A stretch of 6,105 bases of DNA from Rhodospirillaceae bacterium UBA4468 (GTDB lineage: Bacteria > Pseudomonadota > Alphaproteobacteria > Rhodospirillales > Casp-alpha2): assembly GCA_002389385.1 (NCBI GenBank), contig DGOK01000148.1, positions 1 to 6,105 on the forward strand. The letters are read 5' to 3'. The position numbers and the translations under genes were made by a program. Under the pieces are notes generated by a model. The model was not told where the DNA came from. It was given only the letters and a program-made list of their open reading frames with translations, and searched no databases. Positions 1-6,105 of this stretch are shown here, piece by piece. Position 1 is the stretch's first letter. Each line of letters begins with the position of its first letter.

Positions 1-606
1 TCGCACAGGTGTCGGTGCTTTACCACCTAGAAGCGGTAAGAAGGTCCCTTCCCCCGGCTCGTCTAAAATAACTAAACCTTGTGGGGTGATAATTTCCACA
101 GCACCTTCGCGGATTTGAAATCCATAATGTGGATTCCCTGGTGCCATACCAATAGTAAGTTCACCACCAACAACACGTGTTCCACGGATACCAATTGTTG
201 CCACGGGCGTATTCAGTGCAACATTTGTGCGTACTGATTTACCAATCTTACCAGAAACGTAACTGAACACACCTGAGACAAACTTAATCGCTTGTTTCCC
301 GCTTTCAGGCGTACGACCCGCAAGCTCATAAACCATTTCATCGATGAGAATCTGAGCATTCTCACCAACGGTAAGCGTTGATTCATCTAAAAACCGAATA
401 CGCAACCTAGCGTTCGAGCCCGTCGTAATTGTGTCGCTGGAGCGTATTTCACTGCCCTCACTTTACGTTGTCTTACCATTTCTTTCAGCAGCAATGCTGC
501 CCCGAAACTTTTCAACAGATCCAGCAGAGGTTTCTGCGAATGCAAGCAGATTGGCAAGTAAGATTGCTAGCATAGAAACGAGGGCTAAAGAAAAACGACG
601 AAGCAT
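1..606 (-). pseudogene. FecR-domain secreted protein, partial, interrupted by an in-frame TAA
   Basis: The minus strand reads 202 codons from ATG at 606 to the window edge, where the frame is still open, so the C-terminus is missing. Residues 1-24 form a signal peptide: Arg-rich start, hydrophobic core, cleavage likely after A-F-A. A FecR-like domain follows, with D-T-I-T-T-G at 58-63, R-I-R-F-L-D at 69-74, L-T-V-G-E-N-A at 78-84 and the characteristic T-P-V-A-T-I-G-I-R-G-T at 133-143. FecR-like domains of this kind occur in exported alphaproteobacterial proteins of unclear function, often with further domains after them. Codon 48 is TAA (465-463). The same frame carries the domain before and after it, and the family pattern L-x2-G-x2-[IV] expects Leu there, which fits a TTA to TAA change. 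The start is supported by a strong ribosome binding site. A functional product needs readthrough or a corrected sequence; otherwise this is a recent pseudogene. The family assignment is firm; the status is open. Confidence 0.85.
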
Positions 607-614
607 TGATTATT

Positions 615-619
615 CTCCT
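615..619 (-). promoter_or_regulatory. Ribosome binding site of the FecR-domain gene
   Basis: The minus strand reads AGGAG eight bases before the ATG at 606. It fixes the start directly ahead of the signal peptide. An undamaged Shine-Dalgarno sequence suggests the downstream nonsense codon is recent or artefactual. Confidence 0.75.
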
Positions 620-730
620 GGGTGATACGAAATAAACTTCATTCATTTTTAGCTATAAATCTACAAATAGATACATATCGTAACGCAAAATCTCAAAACC
701 TGCTGTAAACTCAATAAACTATACATGCGA

Positions 731-759
731 TTCAAGCGAGAAGACCTGATGTGTACAAT
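731..759 (+). promoter_or_regulatory. Candidate sigma-70-type promoter ahead of the small degraded ORF
   Basis: TTCAAG at 731-736 and TACAAT at 754-759 (five of six matches to TATAAT) are separated by exactly 17 bases. Transcription would start near 766 and give a leader of about 40 bases before the GTG at 806. The -35 element is poor (three of six matches), so this is a weak call. The rest of the AT-rich spacer 607-805 shows no reading frame I would accept. Confidence 0.25.
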
Positions 760-805
760 GTGATAAGACGAATGAGCTTATATCGACTTTTTAAAGGAAA
801 AAGAT

Positions 806-940
806 GTGACGTCCAAAATTGATTTTAATCCCGATGAATGGAAAGTTATCGCGTCTGTACCGAAGTAAGGTTTCTTCGTACTTGGCAGTTCAATTAGTAA
901 AAAAGAAGATTTTTTCTACGTCAGTTACAAAGCGCCCTAA
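806..940 (+). pseudogene. Small degraded ORF, possible remnant of a short alphaproteobacterial protein
   Basis: GTG at 806 is preceded by AAAGGA with suitable spacing. The frame gives 20 residues ending in D-E-W-K-V-I-A-S-V-P-K, then TAA at 866-868, then 23 more residues (G-F-F-V-L-G-S-S-I-S, K-K-E-D-F-F-Y) before a second TAA at 938-940. The F-N-P-D-E-W-K segment followed by a small hydrophobic stretch recalls a type of short protein that starts with F-[TN]-P-[DE]-E-W-K in alphaproteobacteria. I recall this resemblance only from general familiarity and cannot name the family. The two parts read as one peptide with a stop in the middle. The ORF is much shorter than such proteins usually are and converges on the pentapeptide gene, whose end lies at 994, so the 3' part is probably lost. 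A one-base shift near 930 would extend it to a TAG near 977. It could also be chance coding in an AT-rich spacer. Confidence 0.4.
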
Positions 941-960
941 AAATGTAGCTGACTATCAGC
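939..960 (-). terminator. Weak candidate terminator of the pentapeptide gene
   Basis: On the minus strand, 34 bases after the TGA stop of the pentapeptide gene, GCTGA and TCAGC (960-956 and 952-948) pair around a three-base loop. TACATTTTT follows shortly after (A-run 939-943 on the plus strand). The stem is only five pairs and the T-run is short. A second five-pair hairpin, CGCCA/TGGCG at 969-985, sits just before it. Together they may slow or end transcription between the convergent genes. Confidence 0.3.
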
Positions 961-993
961 AGTCTTAGCGCCAGTTAATTTGGCGATTCAAAA

Positions 994-2361
994 TCAATCT
1001 TCGTCATCATCAAATATTTTAGTTAGGCCAACTGTGCCGCGCTTATCTGTATTATCCAGATTAGTACCACGCAAATCAGCACCCGTAAAAATAGCACCTG
1101 TCATCAGCGAGCCGCGAAAATCTGCATCCCGCAAATTAGCTTCGGTAAAATCGCAATTTGTGAAATCTGCGTTCCTGCAGTTCGACCCATTTAACAACGC
1201 ACCACGCAACTCTGCATTATCCAGGTTCGACCGCCATTCCCCGCCCCCGGCGCGCGATGAAATCATCACATCACTCAGGTCTACTGCGACAAGATTTGCC
1301 CCAGAAAAATTCGCACAAGAGAATTTCACACCACGCAAATCAGCGCGTGTAAAAACAGACCCGCGTAAATCGCAGTAAGAAAAATCAGCCATTAAACATT
1401 CAGATTTCGAAAGGTCCGCGCCCTTCATGTTCGCCAATGAAAAGTCAGCTGCCGACAGGTTTACGCCAGATAGATTTTGGTTGCTCATATCGTTCTTTGA
1501 GAAAATAGCACGTCTGCCCTCTTTGCCGTTCGTCTTTACCCATTTGGCATGGGAACCAAGAATATCCTTGAGTGAAATATCAACGGACTTGAGTGACTTG
1601 GCTATTTTTGTATCGGACAAATCAACCTTCGAGAAATCGATACTGTCGAACATCGCACCGATAAGGTCGGCACCTGACAGGTCGGCACCATCCAGTGTCG
1701 TGCTTGTGAACACGGCACCATGGAAAACAGCGCCTGATAAATTGGCATCTGTGAAATCAATGCCTTCAAGGTTACAACCAGTCAAATTTGAGAATGATAA
1801 GTTTGCACGAACAAACTTCGCATTCTTAAGATTGCTGTCCGTCAAATTAGTTTGCACAACAACACTGTCCAAAACTTTGGCACCACTCATGTTCGCACCA
1901 CGAACTGTCGCTTTTTCCATGCCTGCAGTGGCTTCGTTTTTATGGTACGGCGTAAGATCACCCTTATCACCAGCTCGCAACAAAACACCGTCCCGCATAT
2001 TGCAATCAATAAGTGTCGCCAGGGTTAAATTAGCACCCGATAAACAGGCACCACGAATATCAGCGCGATCAAGATTTGCACGGATCAATATGGCGCCACG
2101 AAGATCACAGGTAAATTAGTTAGCTTCTGCAAAATTCGTTTTCTCAAGTTCACTATGGCATAAAAGTGTCCCGACCATGTCCGCACGTTTCATATCGCGG
2201 CCGCTCAAATCAAGGTATGACAAATCCATCATACCAAGCTTCGCACGTTCACCACCTCGCGTGCCCTGTAAGAACTGTTCATGCAAATCGATGATGTCAT
2301 CCAATTCTTTTTGGGACAGCTTCTTTGGTTTTTCTTCGTCAGTCTGTTCGGCTAGCGCCAT
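994..2361 (-). pseudogene. Two-module pentapeptide-repeat protein, interrupted by an in-frame TAA
   Basis: This is a 455-codon frame from ATG at 2361 to TGA at 996-994, with TAA at codon 82 (2118-2116). Residues 15-42 are a helical leader with H27, F30 and G-G-E-R-A-K-L. Pentapeptide repeats of the A-[DN]-[LF]-x-x type run from about 43 to 255, broken by a non-repeat insert at about 126-151. A second leader at about 262-285 has H271, W274 and E-G-R-R-A. More repeats run to about 440, and the tail is acidic (F-D-D-D-E-D). Such proteins fold as right-handed quadrilateral beta helices. Some bind DNA gyrase, but most have no known role, and no signal peptide is seen, so it should be cytoplasmic. 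The TAA sits in the central Leu/Phe slot of a repeat (N-*-F-T-C, then D-L-R-G-A), so TTA to TAA explains it, and register is kept to the end. An upstream in-frame TTG at 2448 adds 29 residues without family features and is rejected as the start. Recent pseudogene or sequence error. Confidence 0.88.
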
Positions 2362-2368
2362 ATGCGCG

Positions 2369-2372
2369 CTCC
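2369..2372 (-). promoter_or_regulatory. Ribosome binding site that decides the pentapeptide gene start
   Basis: The minus strand reads GGAG seven bases before the ATG at 2361. This supports that ATG over the TTG at 2448. The protein from here begins with a short charged stretch leading straight into the H-x2-F leader. Confidence 0.7.
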
Positions 2373-2439
2373 ATTCAAAATAGTCGCATAAATTTTTGTG
2401 AACTGTATTGCACTGGACAATACCTAGTGACAATCCTAA

Positions 2440-2460
2440 TGACTGCAAGCGTTGCAGTCA
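2440..2460. repeat. 21-bp palindrome in the divergent spacer
   Basis: TGACTGCAA (2440-2448) and TTGCAGTCA (2452-2460) are perfect nine-base inverted arms around GCG. The element lies between the pentapeptide gene and trmFO, 79 bases from the former start and 80 from the latter. There is no adjoining T-run, so it is not a typical terminator. It may be a binding site for a dimeric regulator or a hairpin in either leader. No good -10/-35 pair could be assigned next to it. Confidence 0.6.
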
Positions 2461-2492
2461 GTGCAAACGATCACTAATTTACAATTGTCGCT

Positions 2493-2516
2493 GCTGATGG
2501 TTAATCAGCTATTAAC
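2493..2516 (+). repeat. Two overlapping, mutually exclusive small hairpins in the trmFO leader
   Basis: GCTGAT (2493-2498) can pair with ATCAGC (2504-2509), and GTTAAT (2500-2505) can pair with ATTAAC (2511-2516), each with a five-base loop. Bases 2504-2509 are shared, so only one can form. They end 24 bases before the trmFO ATG. The stems are only six pairs and the region is AT-rich, so chance is a serious alternative. Confidence 0.35.
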
Positions 2517-2540
2517 TATTTACTATTGGATAGAAATTTA

Positions 2541-3905
2541 ATGACAAACCCAGTTCATATTATCGGCGGTGGCCTTGCTGGCTCTGAGGCAACATGGCAA
2601 CTCGTAAACGCTAGCGTTCCCGTTGTCTTGCACGAAATGCGGCCCGTCCGCAAAACGGATGCGCATCATACGGATGGCCTCGCGGAACTGGTATGTTCAA
2701 ATTCATTTCGGTCCGATGATTATACGACAAATGCTGTCGGTCTTTTGCACGAAGAAATGCGGCGTACGGGATCGATCATCATTGATGCGGCAGATAAACA
2801 CAAAGTACCCGCTGGGTCCGCTCTCGCAGTCGACCGAGATGCGTTCTCAGATGAAGTCACTAAGACATTGGAAGGCCACCCCCTCGTAACAATCGACCGC
2901 AGCGAAGTCCCAGGCCTACCGCCAGAAGATTGGGACAGTGTCATCATTGCCACTGGGCCATTAACGTCCCCCGGCTTAACCGCAGCTATTCGCGAGTTAA
3001 GTGGCGTGGAGCATCTGGCTTTTTTCGATGCCATTGCCCCCATCATCTACAAGGAAAGCATCAATTTTGATATCGCCTGGTTCCAGTCCCGTTACGACAA
3101 AGGCGACGGTAAAGACTACATCAACCTTCCTATGGATGCCGCACAATACGATGCGTTTATCGACGCATTGATCGATGGCGAGAAAACGCAATTCAAAGAA
3201 TGGGAACAGGACACGCCTTACTTTGAGGGCTGTTTACCCATTGAAGTTATGGCAGAACGCGGCCGTCGCACGTTGACGTTTGGTCCGATGAAGCCGGTCG
3301 GGCTGACCAATCCCAATCAACGTGACGTCAAATGCCACGCCATTGTTCAACTTCGTCAGGACAACAAGTTAGGCACGTTGTTTAATATGGTTGGCTTCCA
3401 AACCAAGCTCGCTTATGGCGAACAGAAACGCATCTTCCGTATGATCCCCGGCCTTGAGAATGCTGAGTTTGCAAGACTCGGTGGCATTCACAGAAACACC
3501 TTTATCAATTCACCAAAACTGCTGGACGAGACCCTGCGTATGAAAACCATGCCGCGGATTCGTTTTGCGGGTCAAATCACTGGCTGCGAAGGCTATGTGG
3601 AAAGTGCCGCTATTGGTATGTTGGCGGGCCGTTTTGCTACTGCTGAAAGGCTTGGCAAAGAACCATCAACGCCGCCTGCTACGACTTCAATGGGCGCAAT
3701 CTTGAGCCACGTTACAGGTGGCGCGAATGCAGACACGTTCCAACCTATGAACGCTAACTTTGGATTGTTCCCGCCACTTGATACCGATGAATTCCCAAAA
3801 AAGCAGCGACCCCGTGGCCGTGATCGGAAAATGAAACTTTCTGAGCGCGCCCTGATAGATCATCAGGTCTGGTTGGATACCCACGCATCCCTCGCTGCGG
3901 AGTAG
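2541..3905 (+). CDS. trmFO: Methylenetetrahydrofolate--tRNA-(uracil-5-)-methyltransferase TrmFO
   Basis: TrmFO is an FAD enzyme that methylates U54 of the tRNA T-loop to m5U, using methylenetetrahydrofolate as carbon source and NAD(P)H as reductant, in the cytoplasm. The 454 residues match the usual length. Seen in order: Rossmann FAD site I-I-G-G-G-L-A-G-S-E-A at 7-17; D-G-L-A-E-L-V-C-S-N-S-F-R with Cys52; I-A-T-G-P-L-T-S at 136-143; Y-F-E-G-C-L-P-I-E with Cys231; and F-A-G-Q-I-T-G-C-E-G-Y-V-E-S at 342-355. Both cysteines correspond to the conserved catalytic pair of the family. I chose ATG 2541; an in-frame TTG at 2526 would add five residues before the usual M-T-N-P-V-H start. The Shine-Dalgarno is weak (GGATAG at 2528-2533). 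The gene is alone on its strand here, ends in TAG, and is the only undamaged gene of the window. No frameshift or missing key residue is visible. Confidence 0.97.
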   Translation: MTNPVHIIGGGLAGSEATWQLVNASVPVVLHEMRPVRKTDAHHTDGLAELVCSNSFRSDDYTTNAVGLLHEEMRRTGSIIIDAADKHKVPAGSALAVDRDAFSDEVTKTLEGHPLVTIDRSEVPGLPPEDWDSVIIATGPLTSPGLTAAIRELSGVEHLAFFDAIAPIIYKESINFDIAWFQSRYDKGDGKDYINLPMDAAQYDAFIDALIDGEKTQFKEWEQDTPYFEGCLPIEVMAERGRRTLTFGPMKPVGLTNPNQRDVKCHAIVQLRQDNKLGTLFNMVGFQTKLAYGEQKRIFRMIPGLENAEFARLGGIHRNTFINSPKLLDETLRMKTMPRIRFAGQITGCEGYVESAAIGMLAGRFATAERLGKEPSTPPATTSMGAILSHVTGGANADTFQPMNANFGLFPPLDTDEFPKKQRPRGRDRKMKLSERALIDHQVWLDTHASLAAE

Positions 3906-4194
3906 CGACACCGTCAAGCCCATCATTGAATTATTAAGATGAAAAGCCCGGCAAAGACGCGTTTTTTAGCAATTTCACCCCACAATTAGTGCTTATCGCT
4001 AAATATCAGGTCTTTTAGGCTGAATAACCACGATATCGTTTGGTTTTCAGCCCGTTCAGCATGTCTAAAGATTAAGATTCCGTGTAACATTGGTCAAGCA
4101 TCGATTCTGAAGAGCAAAACCTGGGAACTGCCCTCGAAACGCCATGTTTTCAATGCTTTATCGATAATGGACGGATGAGGGCTATTGGTGGTGG
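3906..4194. other. Gene-free spacer between trmFO and the ankyrin gene
   Basis: No convincing reading frame is seen on either strand. A 16-codon ATG frame that ends in TAG at about 3990 lacks a ribosome binding site and is ignored. The spacer contains the inverted repeat at 4018-4052. GATAAT near 4163 could be a -10 element for the ankyrin gene, but no matching -35 was found. GGTGGTGG directly before the ATG at 4195 is the only candidate Shine-Dalgarno sequence. Confidence 0.5.
4018..4052. repeat. Inverted repeat, possible 3' hairpin of the trmFO transcript
   Basis: GGCTGAA-T-AACCA (4018-4030) pairs with TGGTTTTCAGCC (4041-4052): twelve pairs with one bulged T at 4025 and a ten-base loop containing the palindrome GATATC. 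It starts 113 bases after the trmFO stop. No T-run follows on the plus strand, so it is not a classical intrinsic terminator. It may protect the mRNA 3' end or assist termination. Confidence 0.5.
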
Positions 4195-6105
4195 ATGAGC
4201 AACGTCTCTGACGACGGCCAGAACAAGCGTAAAAACCGAAATCGGATGTATCCGCTCTCGGTGCTTTTGCTCTCGCTCATTCTGGCATTTTCCTCTGCGA
4301 ACAACATTCTAGCTCAAACACCTGATGAGGCACTTTTCTAAGCGGTAGAGATCAATGATATGGACGCCGTCGAAGCTGCCATTACAGCTGGTGTCGACCT
4401 CGCTGCCAAAAACGCGAACGACATGACGCCCGCCGATGTGGCTGTCGATTTAGGTCACTTCCGGATTGCACATGTCCTGCTCGCCAAAAGAACAGCGAAT
4501 GCGTCATCTGCACCGCGTGTTACGGATAAAGGCAAAAAGGCCCTTATCACGCCACGCGCCCGTGTTGCGGCAAATCGCCCACGACAAACAACGCCCGCCC
4601 CCGTCAGACCCGACCCAAAACTATCTGATCTGGTGCCACCTAAAAAACCCGTACCTGCCTCGCCCGCCACGATGGAGCCATCAAGCCTTATTCAACCGGG
4701 TATAGATGACACGATGGTCCCGGGCATTGCAGCCCCAATTGAACCCATGTCTCCCACGCCAACATTACCTGAACCGAAAGCAGATGATGAGTTTGCGCAA
4801 TCATCACCTACAGAGATGGCACCTGAGCCCGAGCAAATGGCAGCCAACGAAGAGCCTGGGTTTTTCGGAAGTATCTGGGGTGGCGTAAAAGATGTGGTGA
4901 CGCTTGGCGGATTGATTGGCCAATCTGACGCTGATAAAACGGATGCTGATCGCCGATTAACTTCGCAAGGTGGAGAAACACGCTCAAGTCCCGCGGATCG
5001 CTTTGGCGCAAATCCAGCAGATCGAGTTGCCAGCCCCCCACCCGAAGCGAGCGATAGCTTAGCCGGACGTATGGTCGATCGTATGAAGGGCATTGTTGGC
5101 TCTGATAACGTCGCCGAGAACGAATTTGATTTGCCCGTAGTCAGCCCAGTTGCAACGCCGCCTGTCACACCGCCGGGCATGGTTACCATTGAGACCGCAG
5201 AGCGCGCGCCTGGTAATGAGATTCCTGGACTTGCAGATCTATTATTTGAAGTCCCTGGCTTGGTACCGCCAACACTGGGTGATGAAACAACGATTGAGAT
5301 TCCTGGCCTTGTTGCGCCGGGCGAAACCGATATCACAGCAATACCCGGTCTTGAAGGTATGGAAGTCCTAGTTTAGTAGCGCCTGAGCTACTTGACGGCC
5401 CGGCACCTCCTGATCCGGACATTCCTGGCTTGCCGCCCGGGCTTGATATCCCTGGTCTTGCGGCACCTACAGTGAGATCCCTGGCATCATCGCCCCACCT
5501 GCTGCTGCGGGCGAGGACATTCCTGCCCTGCCCCCCGGTCTGCCCCCCCTCGAGGGGTCTCAGACAAGACAATTGCGCCGGCCAGGGGGACTGGTTCAGC
5601 CAGAGGATCCAAACGCGCTCCCGCCTCCTGCTAGTCGCAGCCTGCAAGATCGAATTAGTCGGATTGACCGGATATTGAACCGCGACCCCATTCGGAACAG
5701 TATGCAATATACAACGCCACGCTCAATCAATGGTCAGCCCGCCCGAGGATCAGCCGCCGAAGCACCGCTTCGCGCACCGGCCAAGGCACCTGTTGCGCCA
5801 ACAGCCCGTCGATCCACTTATGCAAATTCCAAAAGGGCTGGGTCGAAGCCGAACCGTACAACCCCCATTACCATACGAACTAGAGGCCGAAGTTCGAGAC
5901 CCTGCTGAGATTCTTCGTCGCGCACGTGAAAGCGAAGCTGTTCAGTATGAACGAGATCGTAAAAATAGATCGGCACCAAAACCAAAGGTTTTCAAGCCGC
6001 GTCCACTTCAACCATCTGGGCACCAGCTCCCCGTTCCAGAACAACCCATCACAAAACGTGAAGAGCCTGCATCAAGGTTGTTTGATCGTCTTGCCGAATT
6101 AGGCC
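4195..6105 (+). pseudogene. Secreted ankyrin and proline-rich I-P-G-L repeat protein, broken, partial
   Basis: ATG 4195 opens a frame with a basic start and a hydrophobic segment (residues 18-40, cleavage likely after I-L-A), so the product should be exported. Ankyrin-type helices follow from D-E-A-L-F, the second with the typical T-P-A-D-V-A and L-G-H-F-R-I-A-H-V-L-L. The rest is a long Pro-rich, low-complexity tail with a Gly-rich G-F-F-G-S-I-W-G-G-V patch and many I-P-G-L repeats. TAA at codon 49 (4339-4341) lies inside the first ankyrin helix, at a position that varies in the family. Two single-base losses follow, near 5367-5368 (one C; restores E-V-P-S-L-V-A-P-E-L-L) and near 5472-5476 (one G; restores T-V-E-I-P-G). 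One more frame change lies between 5700 and 5837, probably near 5805 (+1, or two -1). The final frame is charged and open to the edge (R-R-A-R-E-S-E-A, L-F-D-R-L-A-E-L-G). The downstream ATG at 4360 lacks the signal peptide and first helix. Function unknown. Confidence 0.75.
5218..5533 (+). repeat. Nine-copy degenerate repeat coding E/D-I/V-P-G-L
   Basis: Copies begin at 5218, 5248, 5296, 5338, 5362, 5418, 5445, 5474 and 5516, each like GAGATTCCTGGCCTTG. The encoded units read E-I-P-G-L, E-V-P-G-L, E-I-P-G-L, A-I-P-G-L, E-V-P-S-L, D-I-P-G-L, D-I-P-G-L, E-I-P-G-I and D-I-P-A-L, mostly followed by V/A-x-P. Distances are multiples of three except 5362 to 5418 (56) and 5445 to 5474 (29), each one base short. 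This locates two single-base deletions. The tail is probably an extended, flexible periplasmic or surface segment. Confidence 0.85.

Noticed and set aside
431..625. Plus-strand 64-codon frame over the FecR gene start
   Set aside because: Antisense to the signal peptide and FecR N-terminus, which have a strong ribosome binding site and family motifs.
980..2119. Long plus-strand frames (980-1378 and 1427-2119) opposite the pentapeptide gene
   Set aside because: They lie antisense to a clear pentapeptide array, whose 15-base periodicity keeps the opposite frames open. The translations show only echoing K-S-A and R-x-A-P patterns and no family features.
2362..2448. TTG at 2448 as start of the pentapeptide protein
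   Set aside because: The added 29 residues show no family similarity and cover the palindrome region. The ATG at 2361 has GGAG at ideal spacing.
463..4341. Reassignment of TAA to leucine as the genetic code of this organism
   Set aside because: I know of no bacterial code with sense TAA. TTA is used normally for leucine in trmFO, which contains no TAA, and frameshifts in the ankyrin gene show that ordinary lesions or errors are present.
4692..5336. Minus-strand frame of 214 codons opposite the ankyrin tail
   Set aside because: It is a shadow of the proline-rich, repeat-containing plus strand. No ribosome binding site or recognisable domain.
5365..5376. Programmed frameshift in the ankyrin gene
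   Set aside because: No slippery heptamer or following stable stem is evident, and at least two more frame changes follow, which programmed shifting would not explain.
1..6105. CRISPR array, insertion sequence, tRNA or rRNA gene, toxin-antitoxin or defence system
   Set aside because: No regular direct repeats with spacers, transposase motifs, terminal inverted repeats, cloverleaf or paired small toxin-like genes were found on either strand.

Overview
The window looks like chromosomal DNA from an alphaproteobacterium. The TrmFO protein is of the alphaproteobacterial type. The pentapeptide-repeat protein has the H-x2-[F/W] and G-x2-[G/R]-R-A modules familiar from Rhodospirillales-like genomes, and a FecR-domain protein and a secreted ankyrin protein are also present. 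A marine lineage such as SAR116 is possible, but this is a guess from general appearance and not from any marker gene.

Layout, left to right. Positions 1-606 (minus) hold the N-terminal two-thirds or so of a secreted FecR-domain protein that runs off the left edge. Positions 806-940 (plus) hold a very short degraded reading frame with a plausible promoter and ribosome binding site. Positions 994-2361 (minus) hold a 455-codon pentapeptide-repeat protein built of two modules. A 179-bp divergent spacer with a 21-bp palindrome and two overlapping small hairpins separates it from trmFO (2541-3905, plus), the only intact gene in the window. A 289-bp spacer with one strong inverted repeat follows. 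From 4195 to the right edge (plus) lies a secreted protein with N-terminal ankyrin repeats and a long proline-rich tail of I-P-G-L repeats.

The most notable property is that every gene except trmFO is interrupted, while the reading frame and family features continue on both sides of the lesion. The FecR, small-ORF, pentapeptide and ankyrin genes each carry one internal in-frame TAA (465-463, 866-868, 2118-2116, 4339-4341). In the pentapeptide and FecR genes the TAA stands where the family pattern calls for leucine, so one base change from TTA explains it. The ankyrin gene also has two single-base deletions, which can be located by the broken spacing of its I-P-G-L repeats, and at least one further frame change near 5800. 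The likeliest explanations are fresh pseudogenes in a decaying accessory neighbourhood, or uncorrected sequence errors. Recoding of TAA cannot be excluded from one window but is the least likely.

Functionally, trmFO is a housekeeping tRNA modification gene (m5U54). The other genes encode envelope or scaffold-like repeat proteins with no evident joint pathway. I see no RNA genes, insertion sequences, CRISPR arrays or complete novel system.
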